Part shown: positions 31,128 to 40,621 of the stretch, piece after piece
Position numbering within the stretch: position 1 is the first letter of the stretch
Layout: every line of letters starts with the position of its first letter
DNA from: Anaerolineae bacterium
GTDB lineage: Bacteria; Chloroflexota; Anaerolineae; Aggregatilineales; Aggregatilineaceae
Direction of reading: 5' to 3'
Length of the DNA: 64,000 nt
NCBI GenBank assembly: GCA_027494015.1
Contig: JAOSJP010000001.1
Location: 558,001 to 622,000 of the forward strand
Made by a program: the position numbers and the translations under genes
The notes under the pieces: generated by a model
Databases searched by the model: none
Told to the model about the DNA's origin: nothing
What the model saw: only the letters and a program-made list of their open reading frames with translations

Positions 31128-33034
31128 TCTCGCTCTATCCCCACGAACCTGACATACACAATGGTGAAGATGAGGATGAGGATGAAGATCATCACCCCGA
31201 CGGCGGAGGCGTAACCGTCCTGGCGGTTGAGCACCAGGCGGCTGTAGTTGTAGCTGGCCATAGACGGACGTGTGGTATCCAGCAAGACCTGGAAGACATC
31301 AAATGCGCGCAGGGCATCCAGCGTGCGGAAGATCAGCGCCACGGCAATCGTGGGCCGCAGCAGTGGCAGCGTGATCGAGATGAACTGGCGGGCTTTCGAG
31401 GCGCCATCTACCGACGCCGCTTCGTACAGGTCGCCCGGAATGATCTGCAGGCCGGCCAGCAGCAGCAGCGCCATGAAGGGAGCCGTCTTCCACACATCTA
31501 CGGCGATGATCGAATTCATCCAGGGGCCTGTGGTGGCGAACCACTGCTGCGGGCCGGAAGCCAGCCCCAGGTCCATCAGGAGCTTGTTGAGGATGCCAGT
31601 CTGGTCGCCGCGCATGATGGTTTGCCAGAGGACCGCCGAGACGACTGTGGGAATGGCCCAGGGCACCAGCATGGCCGTGCGCATCAGGCCGCGCCCCCGA
31701 AAGCTGGAATTGACCACCATGGCGATGATCAGGCCAAGCAGCAGCTCGAGCGTTACGGAAGCTACCGTGAAGCGCAGCGTATTCCAGATCGAGTTCAGGA
31801 AGACGGGGTCTTTGCCCAGCAGCCGCAGCCCTGTGTCACCACCAGGCAGAGTCCAGGTCGTCGCTTCCTGGTACCGAACGGACTTTTTGCGCTCCTCGCT
31901 GCTGAGGGTTCTCAGCCGCTCGCGCTCCTCTTGTTCGACGCTCGATGGCTCCCACACGATGGAGCCATTGGGCGTGCGGGCGCATTCTCCGCCATCATCC
32001 TTCCGGCAGTCCACCGTGGCGAACTTGAAGCTCAGCATGTTCTGGTAATTGTTCAGGCCGATATAGCGCGCGGGACGATTCGTGCCGAACTCGTCGTCCG
32101 TCAGGCTCTTGATGAAGGTCTGCTCCAGGGGGCGCGCGGCAACCAGCGCCAGGATGACCAGCGTGGGAACAAGCAGCGTCCAGGCGAACCGTGTCTGGCG
32201 CGCGCCCAGGCTTTCTTCGCCGACAAAGAGCTGATCCATGACCGCATTCAGCCATCTATGGGCAACTGCCACGGGGATGATCGCCAGGAGAAAAGGCACG
32301 GCGTGGGCTACTGCCTTGCCGTATTTGAATGGCTCCGTGCCGGTCAGGCCCCCCTTGCCATTGACCCAGAAGGCCCACACTGCGCCCACCGCCAGGCCGA
32401 TCGCCAGCCACAGGAGCGTGACCACCGCCCAGCGCGCGGCGGTCAGATCGAAGCGGCGCAGGCGTATTCCCAGGCGCAGGCACAGAGCGCCCAGGCCGAT
32501 GATGATCAGCGGGACGACGAAGCCAAAGCTCTGGAGGTAGGCGATAGCCAGGGTGGGTGCGACGTTCTTTTGGACCGTTCTGCTTAGCTCGGTCAGCTCC
32601 CCGCTGGCTGAAGCCCTGAGGAAGGTCAGCGCGATCTCGAAATCATCGTCTTCGCGCTTAACGTCTTTTTCGGCGATGCGGGCGCGGACTTCTTCAAGAG
32701 TCAGGCCTGTCACATCGTCGCTGTCAACTTTCAGCAGGCGGTCGCCCGCCTTGACGCCCGTTGTGTCGGCTGGGCCACCGGCGATCGGCCTGAGTTCAAA
32801 ATAGGGTTCTTCACCTTCAGCTTCGGGCACGACCTGCCGGATGTCTACGCCGATCCCAGGAATCTCTGGCCCCTGGGTGGCTTCGCGGATTCCGTCATCG
32901 GTGGCAATGGCGTAGAAGAGAAACGCGAACGCGAGCAGTCCGATGACCATCAACAGGCCACTCACCAACTCCAGAGCGATGACTTCTTGCTCTGTGGGGC
33001 GGCGTCGGCCAGTGGGAGGAGGGATCAAGGTCAT
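31124..33034 (-). CDS. sugar ABC transporter permease (MalF type) with N-terminal PDZ domain
   Basis: 636 aa, about twice the usual permease size. TM1 lies at about residues 22-46. A PDZ-like domain follows at about 60-160: IAGGPADTTGVKAGDRLLKV, then DSDDVTGLTLEEVRARI. Four TM helices come next (about 180-290), then the canonical MalF-type permease core with an extra-cytoplasmic insert rich in charged residues (about 340-400). The EAA loop is YEAASVDGASKARQFISITL. Start: GGAGGCGTT precedes the ATG at 33034. PDZ domains bind exposed peptide ends; here it could sense protein quality or anchor a partner. This arrangement is unusual. Confidence 0.88.
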   Translation of the reverse strand: MTLIPPPTGRRRPTEQEVIALELVSGLLMVIGLLAFAFLFYAIATDDGIREATQGPEIPGIGVDIRQVVPEAEGEEPYFELRPIAGGPADTTGVKAGDRLLKVDSDDVTGLTLEEVRARIAEKDVKREDDDFEIALTFLRASASGELTELSRTVQKNVAPTLAIAYLQSFGFVVPLIIIGLGALCLRLGIRLRRFDLTAARWAVVTLLWLAIGLAVGAVWAFWVNGKGGLTGTEPFKYGKAVAHAVPFLLAIIPVAVAHRWLNAVMDQLFVGEESLGARQTRFAWTLLVPTLVILALVAARPLEQTFIKSLTDDEFGTNRPARYIGLNNYQNMLSFKFATVDCRKDDGGECARTPNGSIVWEPSSVEQEERERLRTLSSEERKKSVRYQEATTWTLPGGDTGLRLLGKDPVFLNSIWNTLRFTVASVTLELLLGLIIAMVVNSSFRGRGLMRTAMLVPWAIPTVVSAVLWQTIMRGDQTGILNKLLMDLGLASGPQQWFATTGPWMNSIIAVDVWKTAPFMALLLLAGLQIIPGDLYEAASVDGASKARQFISITLPLLRPTIAVALIFRTLDALRAFDVFQVLLDTTRPSMASYNYSRLVLNRQDGYASAVGVMIFILILIFTIVYVRFVGIERE

Positions 33035-33080
33035 GTGGAACGCCTCCGTTCAAACAAGAAGGATTTCTTGCCAATAAGGG

Positions 33081-33107
33081 TTGGGGGCAGATCGAGTCTG
33101 CCCCCAA
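33081..33107 (-). terminator. intra-operon stem-loop between binding protein and permeases
   Basis: Perfect 11-bp stem TTGGGGGCAGA (33081-33091) / TCTGCCCCCAA (33097-33107) with a 5-nt loop. It sits between the binding-protein stop and the permease start. Such elements typically attenuate or stabilise transcripts so that binding protein exceeds permease. Confidence 0.75.
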
Positions 33108-33144
33108 CGGTTAAGCTGCTAGCACACGGGCGCGTGTCTGCGCG

Positions 33145-34449
33145 CTATGGCAACTCGAAGCCGAGATCGGCCAGCGCCAGCTCAAGATCGGCCATCGCTG
33201 TCTCAGCATCCGCACTGCCTGCCAGCACGCCGTTCACCGCCGTGTAGTAAAGCTCGGAGACCGCATTGTACTGGGCACCAGCGACACCAGGACGCGCGAT
33301 CGCGGATTCGAGCACGTTGCCCATCGAGGCGAGATAGGGCAGCGCCTCAAGCAGTTGCGCATCCTGGTACAGCGCCGGCTGGACTGGCTGCTCGCCGCGC
33401 GCCAGGTGGAAGTCCACAAGCTGATCGTAGGAAGTCACCCAGATGGCGAACGCCGACGCAGCCTCGATATTCTGGGAGTACTTGGACACACCAACGCCCC
33501 AGCCGCCCAACGTTGCGGCGCTCATGCCAGCTTCCTTACCGGGCAGCGGCCCCACGCCGAACTTGTCGCGAATGGGGCTGTCTTCGGCCTGGCCCAGGGG
33601 ATAGGCGTAAGCCCAGTTGCGCATGAAGGCGGCATTGCCCGCCTGCCAGACGGCGCGAGCCTCTTCTTCCTGGTAGGTCAGCACATCGGGCGGCACGATG
33701 TCGCCAACCCAGCTTGCGATCTTGTCGAAGATCTCGATCGTGGCTGGATCATTGACCTCGATCACGCCCTCAGGGCTGAGAATGCGGCCTCCGCCGTAGG
33801 ATACCTGCCACTCCAGCGCGTCGCAGGTCAGGCCTTCATAGGCTCTGCCCTGGAAGACGAAGCCCCAGAATGCAGCGTTGCCCTCGGCGCGCTCGCCCTC
33901 CTGGATGGTCTTGGCGGCAACCCCTAGCTCGTCCCAGGTCTGCGGTACGGTCAGGCCGTACTTCTCCAGCAGGTCGCTGCGGTAGAAGAGCATCCCACCA
34001 CCAGCGAACCAGGGCAGGCCGACCACACGCCCTTCAATCGTATAGGCATCCAGCACGGCGGGGAAGAACTCCGCCAGGAACTCGTCGGTCGCGTACTCGC
34101 TGACGTCCACCAGATGTTCCTTGAACATGGCCGGATAGAACACGTCAAGCTGGTAGACATCAATCTCGCTGCTCTGGCCCTCAAAGAACTGCTGGTACTG
34201 GGCAATGGTCTCGGTGGTGCTCGTCGGACGCTCGACCACTTTCACCGTCACATTCGGGCATGCGACCATGTACTTCTCAGCCAACGCAACCGCCGTCTCA
34301 TACTCGTTCCCGACGGTGCCGGCGATCCACGTGATGCTGACCGGCTGATCGGTGCCGCACCACACTTCTCCTTCCTGGGCGCTGGCAGCAGGCACCAGGC
34401 CAATCATCAGGAGGGCAGCTACCATCAATACGACGAAACGTTTGAACAT
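33145..34449 (-). CDS. extracellular sugar-binding protein of ABC importer (family 1)
   Basis: 434 aa. Sec signal peptide (basic FKR, hydrophobic VVLMVAALLMIGLVPA, cleavage near ASA-Q). The mature part has the periplasmic-binding-protein fold: ITWIAGTVGNEYETAVALAE, PWFAGGGMLFYRSDLLEKYG, and the late GGWGVGVSKYSQN segment. It resembles trehalose/maltose-type binding proteins, but the sugar is not certain. First gene of a leftward operon with two permeases; a strong stem-loop follows it. Confidence 0.92.
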   Translation of the reverse strand: MFKRFVVLMVAALLMIGLVPAASAQEGEVWCGTDQPVSITWIAGTVGNEYETAVALAEKYMVACPNVTVKVVERPTSTTETIAQYQQFFEGQSSEIDVYQLDVFYPAMFKEHLVDVSEYATDEFLAEFFPAVLDAYTIEGRVVGLPWFAGGGMLFYRSDLLEKYGLTVPQTWDELGVAAKTIQEGERAEGNAAFWGFVFQGRAYEGLTCDALEWQVSYGGGRILSPEGVIEVNDPATIEIFDKIASWVGDIVPPDVLTYQEEEARAVWQAGNAAFMRNWAYAYPLGQAEDSPIRDKFGVGPLPGKEAGMSAATLGGWGVGVSKYSQNIEAASAFAIWVTSYDQLVDFHLARGEQPVQPALYQDAQLLEALPYLASMGNVLESAIARPGVAGAQYNAVSELYYTAVNGVLAGSADAETAMADLELALADLGFELP

Positions 34450-34588
34450 CGGGACACTCCTTTGGGCTAAATAGAATTCTTGGCGACTGTGCGCTGGTGG
34501 CCTCTGTGCCCGTCCAGATTACTGCGGCACAGAGTGGCACAGTCAACCTCATTGTAGCAAAAAATGGAGCTATGTGCCAATCGGTGAC

Positions 34589-34804
34589 AGTTTTCCGGGT
34601 GCGTGCAAAGGTTGACAGCGACTCGCTGGACGCGGGAATATTGACCTCACCCCCAGCCTCGCTGCGCTCGGCTTGCCCCCTCTCCGTTGACGGAGAGGGG
34701 GCGGCGAGGCCCGCGTCAGTGGGCCTCGCGGGGGTGGGGTAAACCAGGGCGCAGCAGAGCAGCGCCCCCCTACCTGACAGATTTTGCACGCCCCCCAGTT
34801 TTCC
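34589..34804. mobile_element. MITE copy B (200 bp) with 8-bp target duplication
   Basis: The element spans 34597-34796, with ends GGGTGCGTGCAAA and TTTGCACGCCCCCC. It is flanked by a perfect 8-bp direct repeat AGTTTTCC (34589-34596 and 34797-34804). It is inverted relative to copy A: its right arm reads as copy A's left arm, including the GCAGCAGAGCAGCGCC segment. The interior palindrome CCCTCTCCGTTGACGGAGAGGG is shared. No coding capacity. It lies between the binding-protein gene and the PPC gene. Confidence 0.9.
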
Positions 34805-34859
34805 AGAACACGCAGCCCCAAAGGCGCTGTATGTGGGGAGTATTGCGCCAGGCGGGTGG

Positions 34860-34888
34860 TTGCGGCAAGGTGTCGCCTGCCGTAAAAT
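34860..34888 (+). promoter_or_regulatory. promoter of the PPC-repeat genes
   Basis: TTGCGG (34860-34865), 17-bp spacer, TAAAAT (34883-34888), about 40 bp ahead of the start ATG, which is itself preceded by GGAGGGGG. Confidence 0.6.
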
Positions 34889-34928
34889 GGCGGTAGGGAT
34901 TCCCTGACGATTCTGGAGGGGGCGGGCG

Positions 34929-37559
34929 ATGCGCGCGTTGTGGCGAGTTGTTCTGGTATCCAGCCTTGTCTTGCTGGCGGGGGGTGCGGGGATCAGCAGG
35001 TCGTTGGTGATGGCGGCTCCCCTGCTCCAGGATGCGCCGGTTGAGCTTGCCTATGGCCAGACGATAGATGGCGATCTTGGCCCTGACCAGCCGAGCGCTT
35101 TTTTTCGCTTCGATGCGCGGGCGGGCGATATGCTGGTGATCACCATGACGGTCACAGGTGGCTCGCTCGATCCCTTCCTCGTGCTGAACGGCGCCGATCG
35201 GACTCCGCTGGCAATGGACGACAATGGCGGCGGTGAGCGCAATGCCCGTCTCACCTATGAGGTCGTGGCGGACGGCTCGTATACCATCCAGGCTACTCAC
35301 GCAGGGGGCATCATCCCCCCGGAAGGTGGCTCCTTCACCCTCAGCCTGACGGCGACGCAGGCCGCGCTCTCTGCGGGCAGCGAGTCGCCGGGGGCGCTGG
35401 CGGGCGCGCCTTTCCTGGCACCGCTAGGCGGGGCGGGGGCGCTCAGCAATGAGCTAACGCGCCAGAGTCCGCTGCGGCTGTACTGGTTTGAGGCGGCGGC
35501 GGGCGAGCAGATAGTTGTCATGCCGCAGCAGATGGCGGAGTTTCAGCCATTGTTGGCGCTGTACGACTCCGCGTTCAACGAACTTGGCCGCGCGCAGCCA
35601 GGCGTGAATCTGCGGGCCACAATCGCATCGGATGGCGTTTACTTCCTTGCGGTGTCATTGCCAGGTGTGGGCAGCGCTGGGGGAGTGTTCGAGCTGTCGG
35701 TGGACAGGGCGGGAGCCTCTGCCATCCAGGAGCAGCAGGAAATCCAGATCGGCCAAAGCCTGCAGGGGAGGATTGATGGGGCCACGCCCGCTGTGTCCTA
35801 CCGCTTCTCCGGCGTGGCTGGTGACGTGCTTGAGGTCAGGATGAGCCGGACTGAAGGCGACCTCAGCAGCTACCTGGCTGTGCTGGACGAGAACGAGCAG
35901 GTGCTTGTTGCCGCAGGCGACGACGATGGCGATGGCGTGGCGGAGCTTTCTGTTGTCCTGCCGGCTGATGGAGTGTACCTGATCGCTGCGACGCGCCAGG
36001 GCCAGGCAGAGGGGACGACAACGGGCAGCTTCGTGCTGGAGTTGGCGGCGGGTGGGGAATCTGCGCCAGTCTTGCCTGCTGACTATGCGGATTTGCCGTT
36101 GCTGGCCTACGGGGAGACGGTTCAAGGAGAAATCTCGGACGCCCGGTTCATGGATATCTACGTCTTTCTCGGCGAGGAAGGCGACCCCGTCACTGTCGAG
36201 CTAAAGAGTCTGGACGCCGCTTCTTCCCTCTCTACCCTGGACCCTTTCCTGGTCCTGCTCGACGATGGTCGGATTCCGCTGGCCGAGCACGACGACATTG
36301 TGGGGGGAGTCGAGCGCGACTCCCGATTGGAGTTCACGCTGCCGCGCACGGCCTACTACGCCATTGTCGCCACGCGCTTTGACCAGGCGGAAGGAACCAG
36401 CCGCGGGCCTTATTCCCTCTCGCTGTGGGGGCCGGGCGGCGCTCCTGCCATTCCCGCTCTCCCGACAACCGTTGAGACACTGCTCGCCCGTCTTTCGACC
36501 GCCCAGCTTGTCTCCGGCGAGCCGATCCAGGCTGTGTTCGAAAAAGGGGCGGGTCTGTACACCTTCACGGCGTTCGCCGGCACGCTGGCTGATATCGCGG
36601 TGACAACCGATCCCGGACTTGATGTGCTGCTGATCCTCGCCGATGAGAACCTCAGTGAGCTTCATGCCAGCAACTCCGGCGTGCTGACCGGGGTCACAAT
36701 CCCGGCGACCGGGAAGTACCTTGTGTTGGTCGCGCCCCGCTTCGGCCCGGCGGACGACCTGGGCAGGGGGTATATTCTGGCGCTGACCCTCGCTGGCACC
36801 GGGGGCACTGGTGCTGCGCCAGCCAACGGCGTGCGCGAGCTGGCCTACGGTGTGGCCGTCAATGGCGCAATAGGCGACAATACCACCAGCCAGGTCTATA
36901 CCTTCGCTGGCTCGGCAGGCGAACGCATCCAGATCACGATGAAAGCCTCTCCCGGTTCCAGCCTGGACAGTTACCTGGAACTGCAAGACACCAATGGCGC
37001 GGTGGTGGATGCCAATGACGACATCGTGCCCGGCCAGGTTCGCGACGCGCAGATTGCCACCGAGCTGCCTGCTGATGGCGAGTATGTGGTCATCGCGTCG
37101 CGCTACGTCGGCTCCGACGCCCCCACCACCAGTGGCTCGTATGAGCTGCTCCTGGAGCGGGTCGGTGACTCGGCGGAGCCGGAACCACCCACGGCACCCA
37201 CTGCCGAGCCGCCGATCGTCACGCTGGGCTATGGCGAGACGGAGGCAGGTGAGATTACGGCAGACCGGTACCTGCGCTTCTACGTCTTCGACGGCCAGGC
37301 CGGTGACGTTGTGACCATTCGCCTCATCCACACCAGCGGCAACCTGGATTCGGTGCTGCATCTTTACCAGTCAGTCGCGGATGGCTGGATTGAGATCGCC
37401 AGCAACGACGACAGCCCCGCCGGCGGCACCTACGAGGCGCTGCTGGGCAACATCATCCTGCCCCAGACCGCCAAGTACCTGATCGCGGTGAGTCGCTATG
37501 GGCTGGAGCGCGAGGCAACCGTCGGCACCTTCACCATCACGCTGACCCGCGAATCCTAG
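34929..37559 (+). CDS. secreted protein of seven PPC-type repeats
   Basis: 876 aa. A signal-like N-terminus (LWRVVLVSSLVLLAGGAGIS) is followed by seven tandem beta-sandwich repeats of about 100-120 residues. They resemble bacterial pre-peptidase C-terminal (PPC) domains. Each repeat has the pattern YGxxxxGxI, then FxxxAGDxxxIxM, LDPFLVLxD, a DDNGGGERNARL-like acidic turn, and a YxIxATRxGxAEGTTTGxF end. No enzymatic domain is visible, so it is probably a surface or extracellular binding protein. It is followed 10 bp later by a second PPC protein. The acidic DDxxGD turns suggest calcium binding (inference). Confidence 0.85.
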   Translation: MRALWRVVLVSSLVLLAGGAGISRSLVMAAPLLQDAPVELAYGQTIDGDLGPDQPSAFFRFDARAGDMLVITMTVTGGSLDPFLVLNGADRTPLAMDDNGGGERNARLTYEVVADGSYTIQATHAGGIIPPEGGSFTLSLTATQAALSAGSESPGALAGAPFLAPLGGAGALSNELTRQSPLRLYWFEAAAGEQIVVMPQQMAEFQPLLALYDSAFNELGRAQPGVNLRATIASDGVYFLAVSLPGVGSAGGVFELSVDRAGASAIQEQQEIQIGQSLQGRIDGATPAVSYRFSGVAGDVLEVRMSRTEGDLSSYLAVLDENEQVLVAAGDDDGDGVAELSVVLPADGVYLIAATRQGQAEGTTTGSFVLELAAGGESAPVLPADYADLPLLAYGETVQGEISDARFMDIYVFLGEEGDPVTVELKSLDAASSLSTLDPFLVLLDDGRIPLAEHDDIVGGVERDSRLEFTLPRTAYYAIVATRFDQAEGTSRGPYSLSLWGPGGAPAIPALPTTVETLLARLSTAQLVSGEPIQAVFEKGAGLYTFTAFAGTLADIAVTTDPGLDVLLILADENLSELHASNSGVLTGVTIPATGKYLVLVAPRFGPADDLGRGYILALTLAGTGGTGAAPANGVRELAYGVAVNGAIGDNTTSQVYTFAGSAGERIQITMKASPGSSLDSYLELQDTNGAVVDANDDIVPGQVRDAQIATELPADGEYVVIASRYVGSDAPTTSGSYELLLERVGDSAEPEPPTAPTAEPPIVTLGYGETEAGEITADRYLRFYVFDGQAGDVVTIRLIHTSGNLDSVLHLYQSVADGWIEIASNDDSPAGGTYEALLGNIILPQTAKYLIAVSRYGLEREATVGTFTITLTRES

Positions 37560-37569
37560 CAGAGGGATC

Positions 37570-39102
37570 ATGGTCTGGAGCGGGTCAACCCTGGCGAGAT
37601 GGTGGCGACGAGCGCGCGGCCTCAGCCTGGTCCTGCTGTGTCTTGCCCTGCCCGCCTGCTTCCTGGGTGAGGCTCTGCCTCGCGCCAGGGCGGGGAACCC
37701 GCGGCAAACTGGCGTCGAGGTGCAGGCCGGGCAGCCGGTCTCTGGCACAATCGGCGGAGACAGCTATCGCCACGTCTACCTCTTCGCCGGCCAGGAAGGC
37801 GAGCTTATCTCAATCGGCATGAGCCGCCTCTCTGGTGACCTCGACCCGCTGCTGCTGCTCACCGACAGCGACGGGGCGATCCTCACCATCAGCGACGATG
37901 ATGGCGACCGCACCGATGCTCTGATCGAGTTCGAACGCCTTCCGGCAACCGGGCGTTACTTCATCATCGCCACACGGTTCGGCCAGGAGCACGGCACCAC
38001 GACGGGCGATTTCTCCCTGCTCGTTGAGCGCATGGGCGGCGGCCCCGCTGCCGACAGCACGCTGGCCTATGGCGCGCAGGTGCTGGGGCGCATCACTACC
38101 CAGGCACCACTGGCCTTCTACTTTCTGCGGGCGCAGCGCGGCGATGTGATCACCATCTCCATGCAGCGCACCTCTGGCAACCTCGACCCGTCTCTCGACC
38201 TGGCCACTCCTGACGGCATCGTGCTGGTGTCCGACGACGACGGTTTGGCGGCAGAAGGCACGCTGGACGCGGCCATCACCAACTACACGATCCCGCGCTC
38301 AGACATCTACCTGATCGTGGCCACACGTTTCGGGCGCGAGGCGGGCACTACCGAGGGGACGTTCGTCCTGTCCGTGACGCAGACGCCCGCCGAGTTGCTC
38401 GGCCTGGAGCCAGGCAATGCCCGGCTGATTGACTATGGAACAACACTCACAGGTACCATCAGCGACGAGGTGCCGGTGCGCTACTTTCGCTTTGACGCAG
38501 AGCGTGGCGATGTCATCGCCGTGACCATGCAGCGGCAGGGCGGATCGCTCGACCCGTTTGTGCGCGTGCTGGACGCCAGTCTGACCCCGCTCGCCGAAGA
38601 CGATAACAGTGGGGATGAGCGAGGCGCGCGCATTGTTGCGCTGGCCCTGCCCCAGCGCGGCACCTACTACATCGCAGCATCGCGCAGCGGAGAGCAGACA
38701 GGGCGCTCGGAAGGCGCTTTCACGCTGCAACTGAGCGGGCGTCCAGGGCTGACCAATGGGCAGGCGCTTGAGATCATCTATGGGGCGACGGTCAGCGGGC
38801 TGATCTCCGATCAGGTCCCGGAGGAGGAGTACGTTTTTGTCGGGCGGGCGGGCGACGTCGTGCGAGTTACGATGGAGCGCGTTGACGGTGACCTCGACTC
38901 GCTGGTGACGCTGTACGACAGCGACCGCAAGCAGATCGCCTTTGATGACGACAGCGCCGGGCAGCAGAACGCCCGGCTCGATCAGTATCAGTTGCCCGCC
39001 GACGGCATGTACCTGCTCATCGCGTCGCGCTTCGACCGGGCGAAGGGCACAACCAGCGGCTCCTATCTGCTCACCTTGGAGCTGGTGCGTCCGGGCGGTT
39101 GA
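37570..39102 (+). CDS. putative lipoprotein of four PPC-type repeats
   Basis: 510 aa. The signal peptide (RGLSLVLLCLALPAC) ends in a Cys at residue 30, in an imperfect lipobox LPAC. It may therefore be lipid-anchored. Four repeats of about 110 residues follow, of the same kind as in the upstream gene, e.g. RRGDVITISMQRTSG-like, NLDPSLDLATPDG and DDDG turns, each ending IVATRFGREAGTTEGTF. The 10-bp spacing indicates co-transcription with the 876-aa protein, so the two probably work together at the cell surface. No enzymatic domain is seen. Confidence 0.83.
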   Translation: MVWSGSTLARWWRRARGLSLVLLCLALPACFLGEALPRARAGNPRQTGVEVQAGQPVSGTIGGDSYRHVYLFAGQEGELISIGMSRLSGDLDPLLLLTDSDGAILTISDDDGDRTDALIEFERLPATGRYFIIATRFGQEHGTTTGDFSLLVERMGGGPAADSTLAYGAQVLGRITTQAPLAFYFLRAQRGDVITISMQRTSGNLDPSLDLATPDGIVLVSDDDGLAAEGTLDAAITNYTIPRSDIYLIVATRFGREAGTTEGTFVLSVTQTPAELLGLEPGNARLIDYGTTLTGTISDEVPVRYFRFDAERGDVIAVTMQRQGGSLDPFVRVLDASLTPLAEDDNSGDERGARIVALALPQRGTYYIAASRSGEQTGRSEGAFTLQLSGRPGLTNGQALEIIYGATVSGLISDQVPEEEYVFVGRAGDVVRVTMERVDGDLDSLVTLYDSDRKQIAFDDDSAGQQNARLDQYQLPADGMYLLIASRFDRAKGTTSGSYLLTLELVRPGG

Positions 39103-39157
39103 AATCGCCGGCGCCCATCTCTCTGCCTGTGCCACCCAGCCGAGGACACTGACTTCT

Positions 39158-40600
39158 ATGCCCCATGAGCCTGCTGGTGCTCCGTCACAGCCCAGTCACG
39201 TTGCCGCCCCCAGCGCCATCCCGTTCTGGCGCACCCTGCTTTACGCTTTCGGCAACGCTGCCGGTCTGCTGACCTATACGACATTCAACACCTTCATCCA
39301 GTACTTCTACACCGATGTCAAGGGCCTGCCCCCGCGGTGGGTGGGGCGCGGCTGGTTTGCCTTCGGCTTCTGGAACGCGGTCAATGACCCGGTCGCTGGC
39401 TGGTTGTCCGACCGCACCAGCACGCGCTGGGGGCGGCGGCGCTTCTTCATCGGGCTGCTGGCAGTTCCCACTGCCATCGCCTTCGCGCTGATCTGGCTGC
39501 CGCCGCTCGATGGCTCCAATCCCAGCGCCTTGCTGGTTTACTTCCTGGTCATCATCAGCCTCTACGACCTGCTGCAATCCATTGTCACCCTCAACCAGGA
39601 TGCCCTGTTCCCGGAGATGTATCAGGAGACGGGCAGCCGGGCGGCCAGCGCCAGCACTCGCCAACTGATTGGCTTCGTGGTGGGCAACGGCATGGCCGTC
39701 GCGCTGACTCCCACCGTCTACGGCAAGCTGGGCTGGGATGCGCTCGCAGTGCTGTGGGGAACGCTGGCTGCGCTGATGTATTTCGCGTCGCTCATTGGCA
39801 TCCAGGAGAACCCGGCCTACGCCCGGCAGCCACGCCAGCCGTGGCGGCAGCAAATGCGCGTCGTGCTGGGCAACCGCACCTTCCTGATCGTGCTGGGCAT
39901 CAATTTTACGACGCGCTTCATCATCGCCGTGATCGTCGCCGCCATGCCCTTCTACGCAGATTACGTCCTGCGCATCAGCGAAGAGCAGCTCACCCAGATT
40001 CTGCTGGCGCTGTTCGCCACATCTGGCGTGTCGGTGCTGGCCTGGCAGGTGGTTATCCGGCGTGTGGGCACGCGCACGGCGATGCTGGCCTCGATGAGCA
40101 TTGCTGCCATCTTCGCCCTGCCGCTGCTGGTTACGTCCAGCCTGGGTGCGACACTTGTCGTCATGACGCTGCTTGGCGCGTCTATCGGCGGTGTCGTGCT
40201 GGGGCCGGATATGCTCTTCGCCGAAGTGGTTGACGAGGATTATGCGAAGACGGGGATTCGCCGCGAGGGGTCCTATCGCGGCATCCTGGGGTTCATTTTC
40301 CGCTTTCCGCCCGCCGTGGCTGGTTTGCTGCTGGGGGAAGGCTTGGCTCTGGCCGGGTATGACGCCGATCTCGCCGCCGGCGCTCAGCCCGCTGGGGTCG
40401 CGCTGTTGATCCGCGCCTTTGCCGCTTTTCTGCCGCTCGCTGCGCTCGTGGCAGGGATTGCCCTGTTGCGTATCTATCCACTGCACGGGGAGTATCTGCA
40501 GACCATCCAGCAGCGTGTCGCCGATCTGCACGCTGCTTCCAGCGAGCCGGTCGCCGCTTCCGCCAGCAGCGCGCTCGACCCGCTGACCGGCAGCGACTAG
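39158..40600 (+). CDS. MFS transporter, glycoside-pentoside-hexuronide (GPH) symporter type
   Basis: 480 aa with about 12 TM segments. GPH/MFS_2 features: WFAFGFWNAVNDPVAGWLSDRT, TRWGRRRFFIGL near the N-terminus, and an AEVVDEDYAKTGIRREGSYRG loop near TM10. This family moves sugars or other solutes with Na+ or H+, so a sugar or glycoside substrate is plausible but not shown. The start ATG at 39158 precedes the Pro/Ser-rich cytoplasmic leader; the upstream in-frame extension overlaps the preceding gene and is not credible. Confidence 0.88.
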   Translation: MPHEPAGAPSQPSHVAAPSAIPFWRTLLYAFGNAAGLLTYTTFNTFIQYFYTDVKGLPPRWVGRGWFAFGFWNAVNDPVAGWLSDRTSTRWGRRRFFIGLLAVPTAIAFALIWLPPLDGSNPSALLVYFLVIISLYDLLQSIVTLNQDALFPEMYQETGSRAASASTRQLIGFVVGNGMAVALTPTVYGKLGWDALAVLWGTLAALMYFASLIGIQENPAYARQPRQPWRQQMRVVLGNRTFLIVLGINFTTRFIIAVIVAAMPFYADYVLRISEEQLTQILLALFATSGVSVLAWQVVIRRVGTRTAMLASMSIAAIFALPLLVTSSLGATLVVMTLLGASIGGVVLGPDMLFAEVVDEDYAKTGIRREGSYRGILGFIFRFPPAVAGLLLGEGLALAGYDADLAAGAQPAGVALLIRAFAAFLPLAALVAGIALLRIYPLHGEYLQTIQQRVADLHAASSEPVAASASSALDPLTGSD

Positions 40601-40614
40601 CCGGCTAGTCGCTG
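40591..40614. terminator. 24-bp perfect palindrome between convergent genes
   Basis: CAGCGACTAG-CCGG-CTAGTCGCTG, a perfect 10-bp stem that overlaps the MFS stop codon. It lies 8 bp from the end of the convergent PspC gene. Probably a bidirectional terminator, although no clear U tract follows in either direction. Confidence 0.6.
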
Positions 40615-40621
40615 CCTGCTG

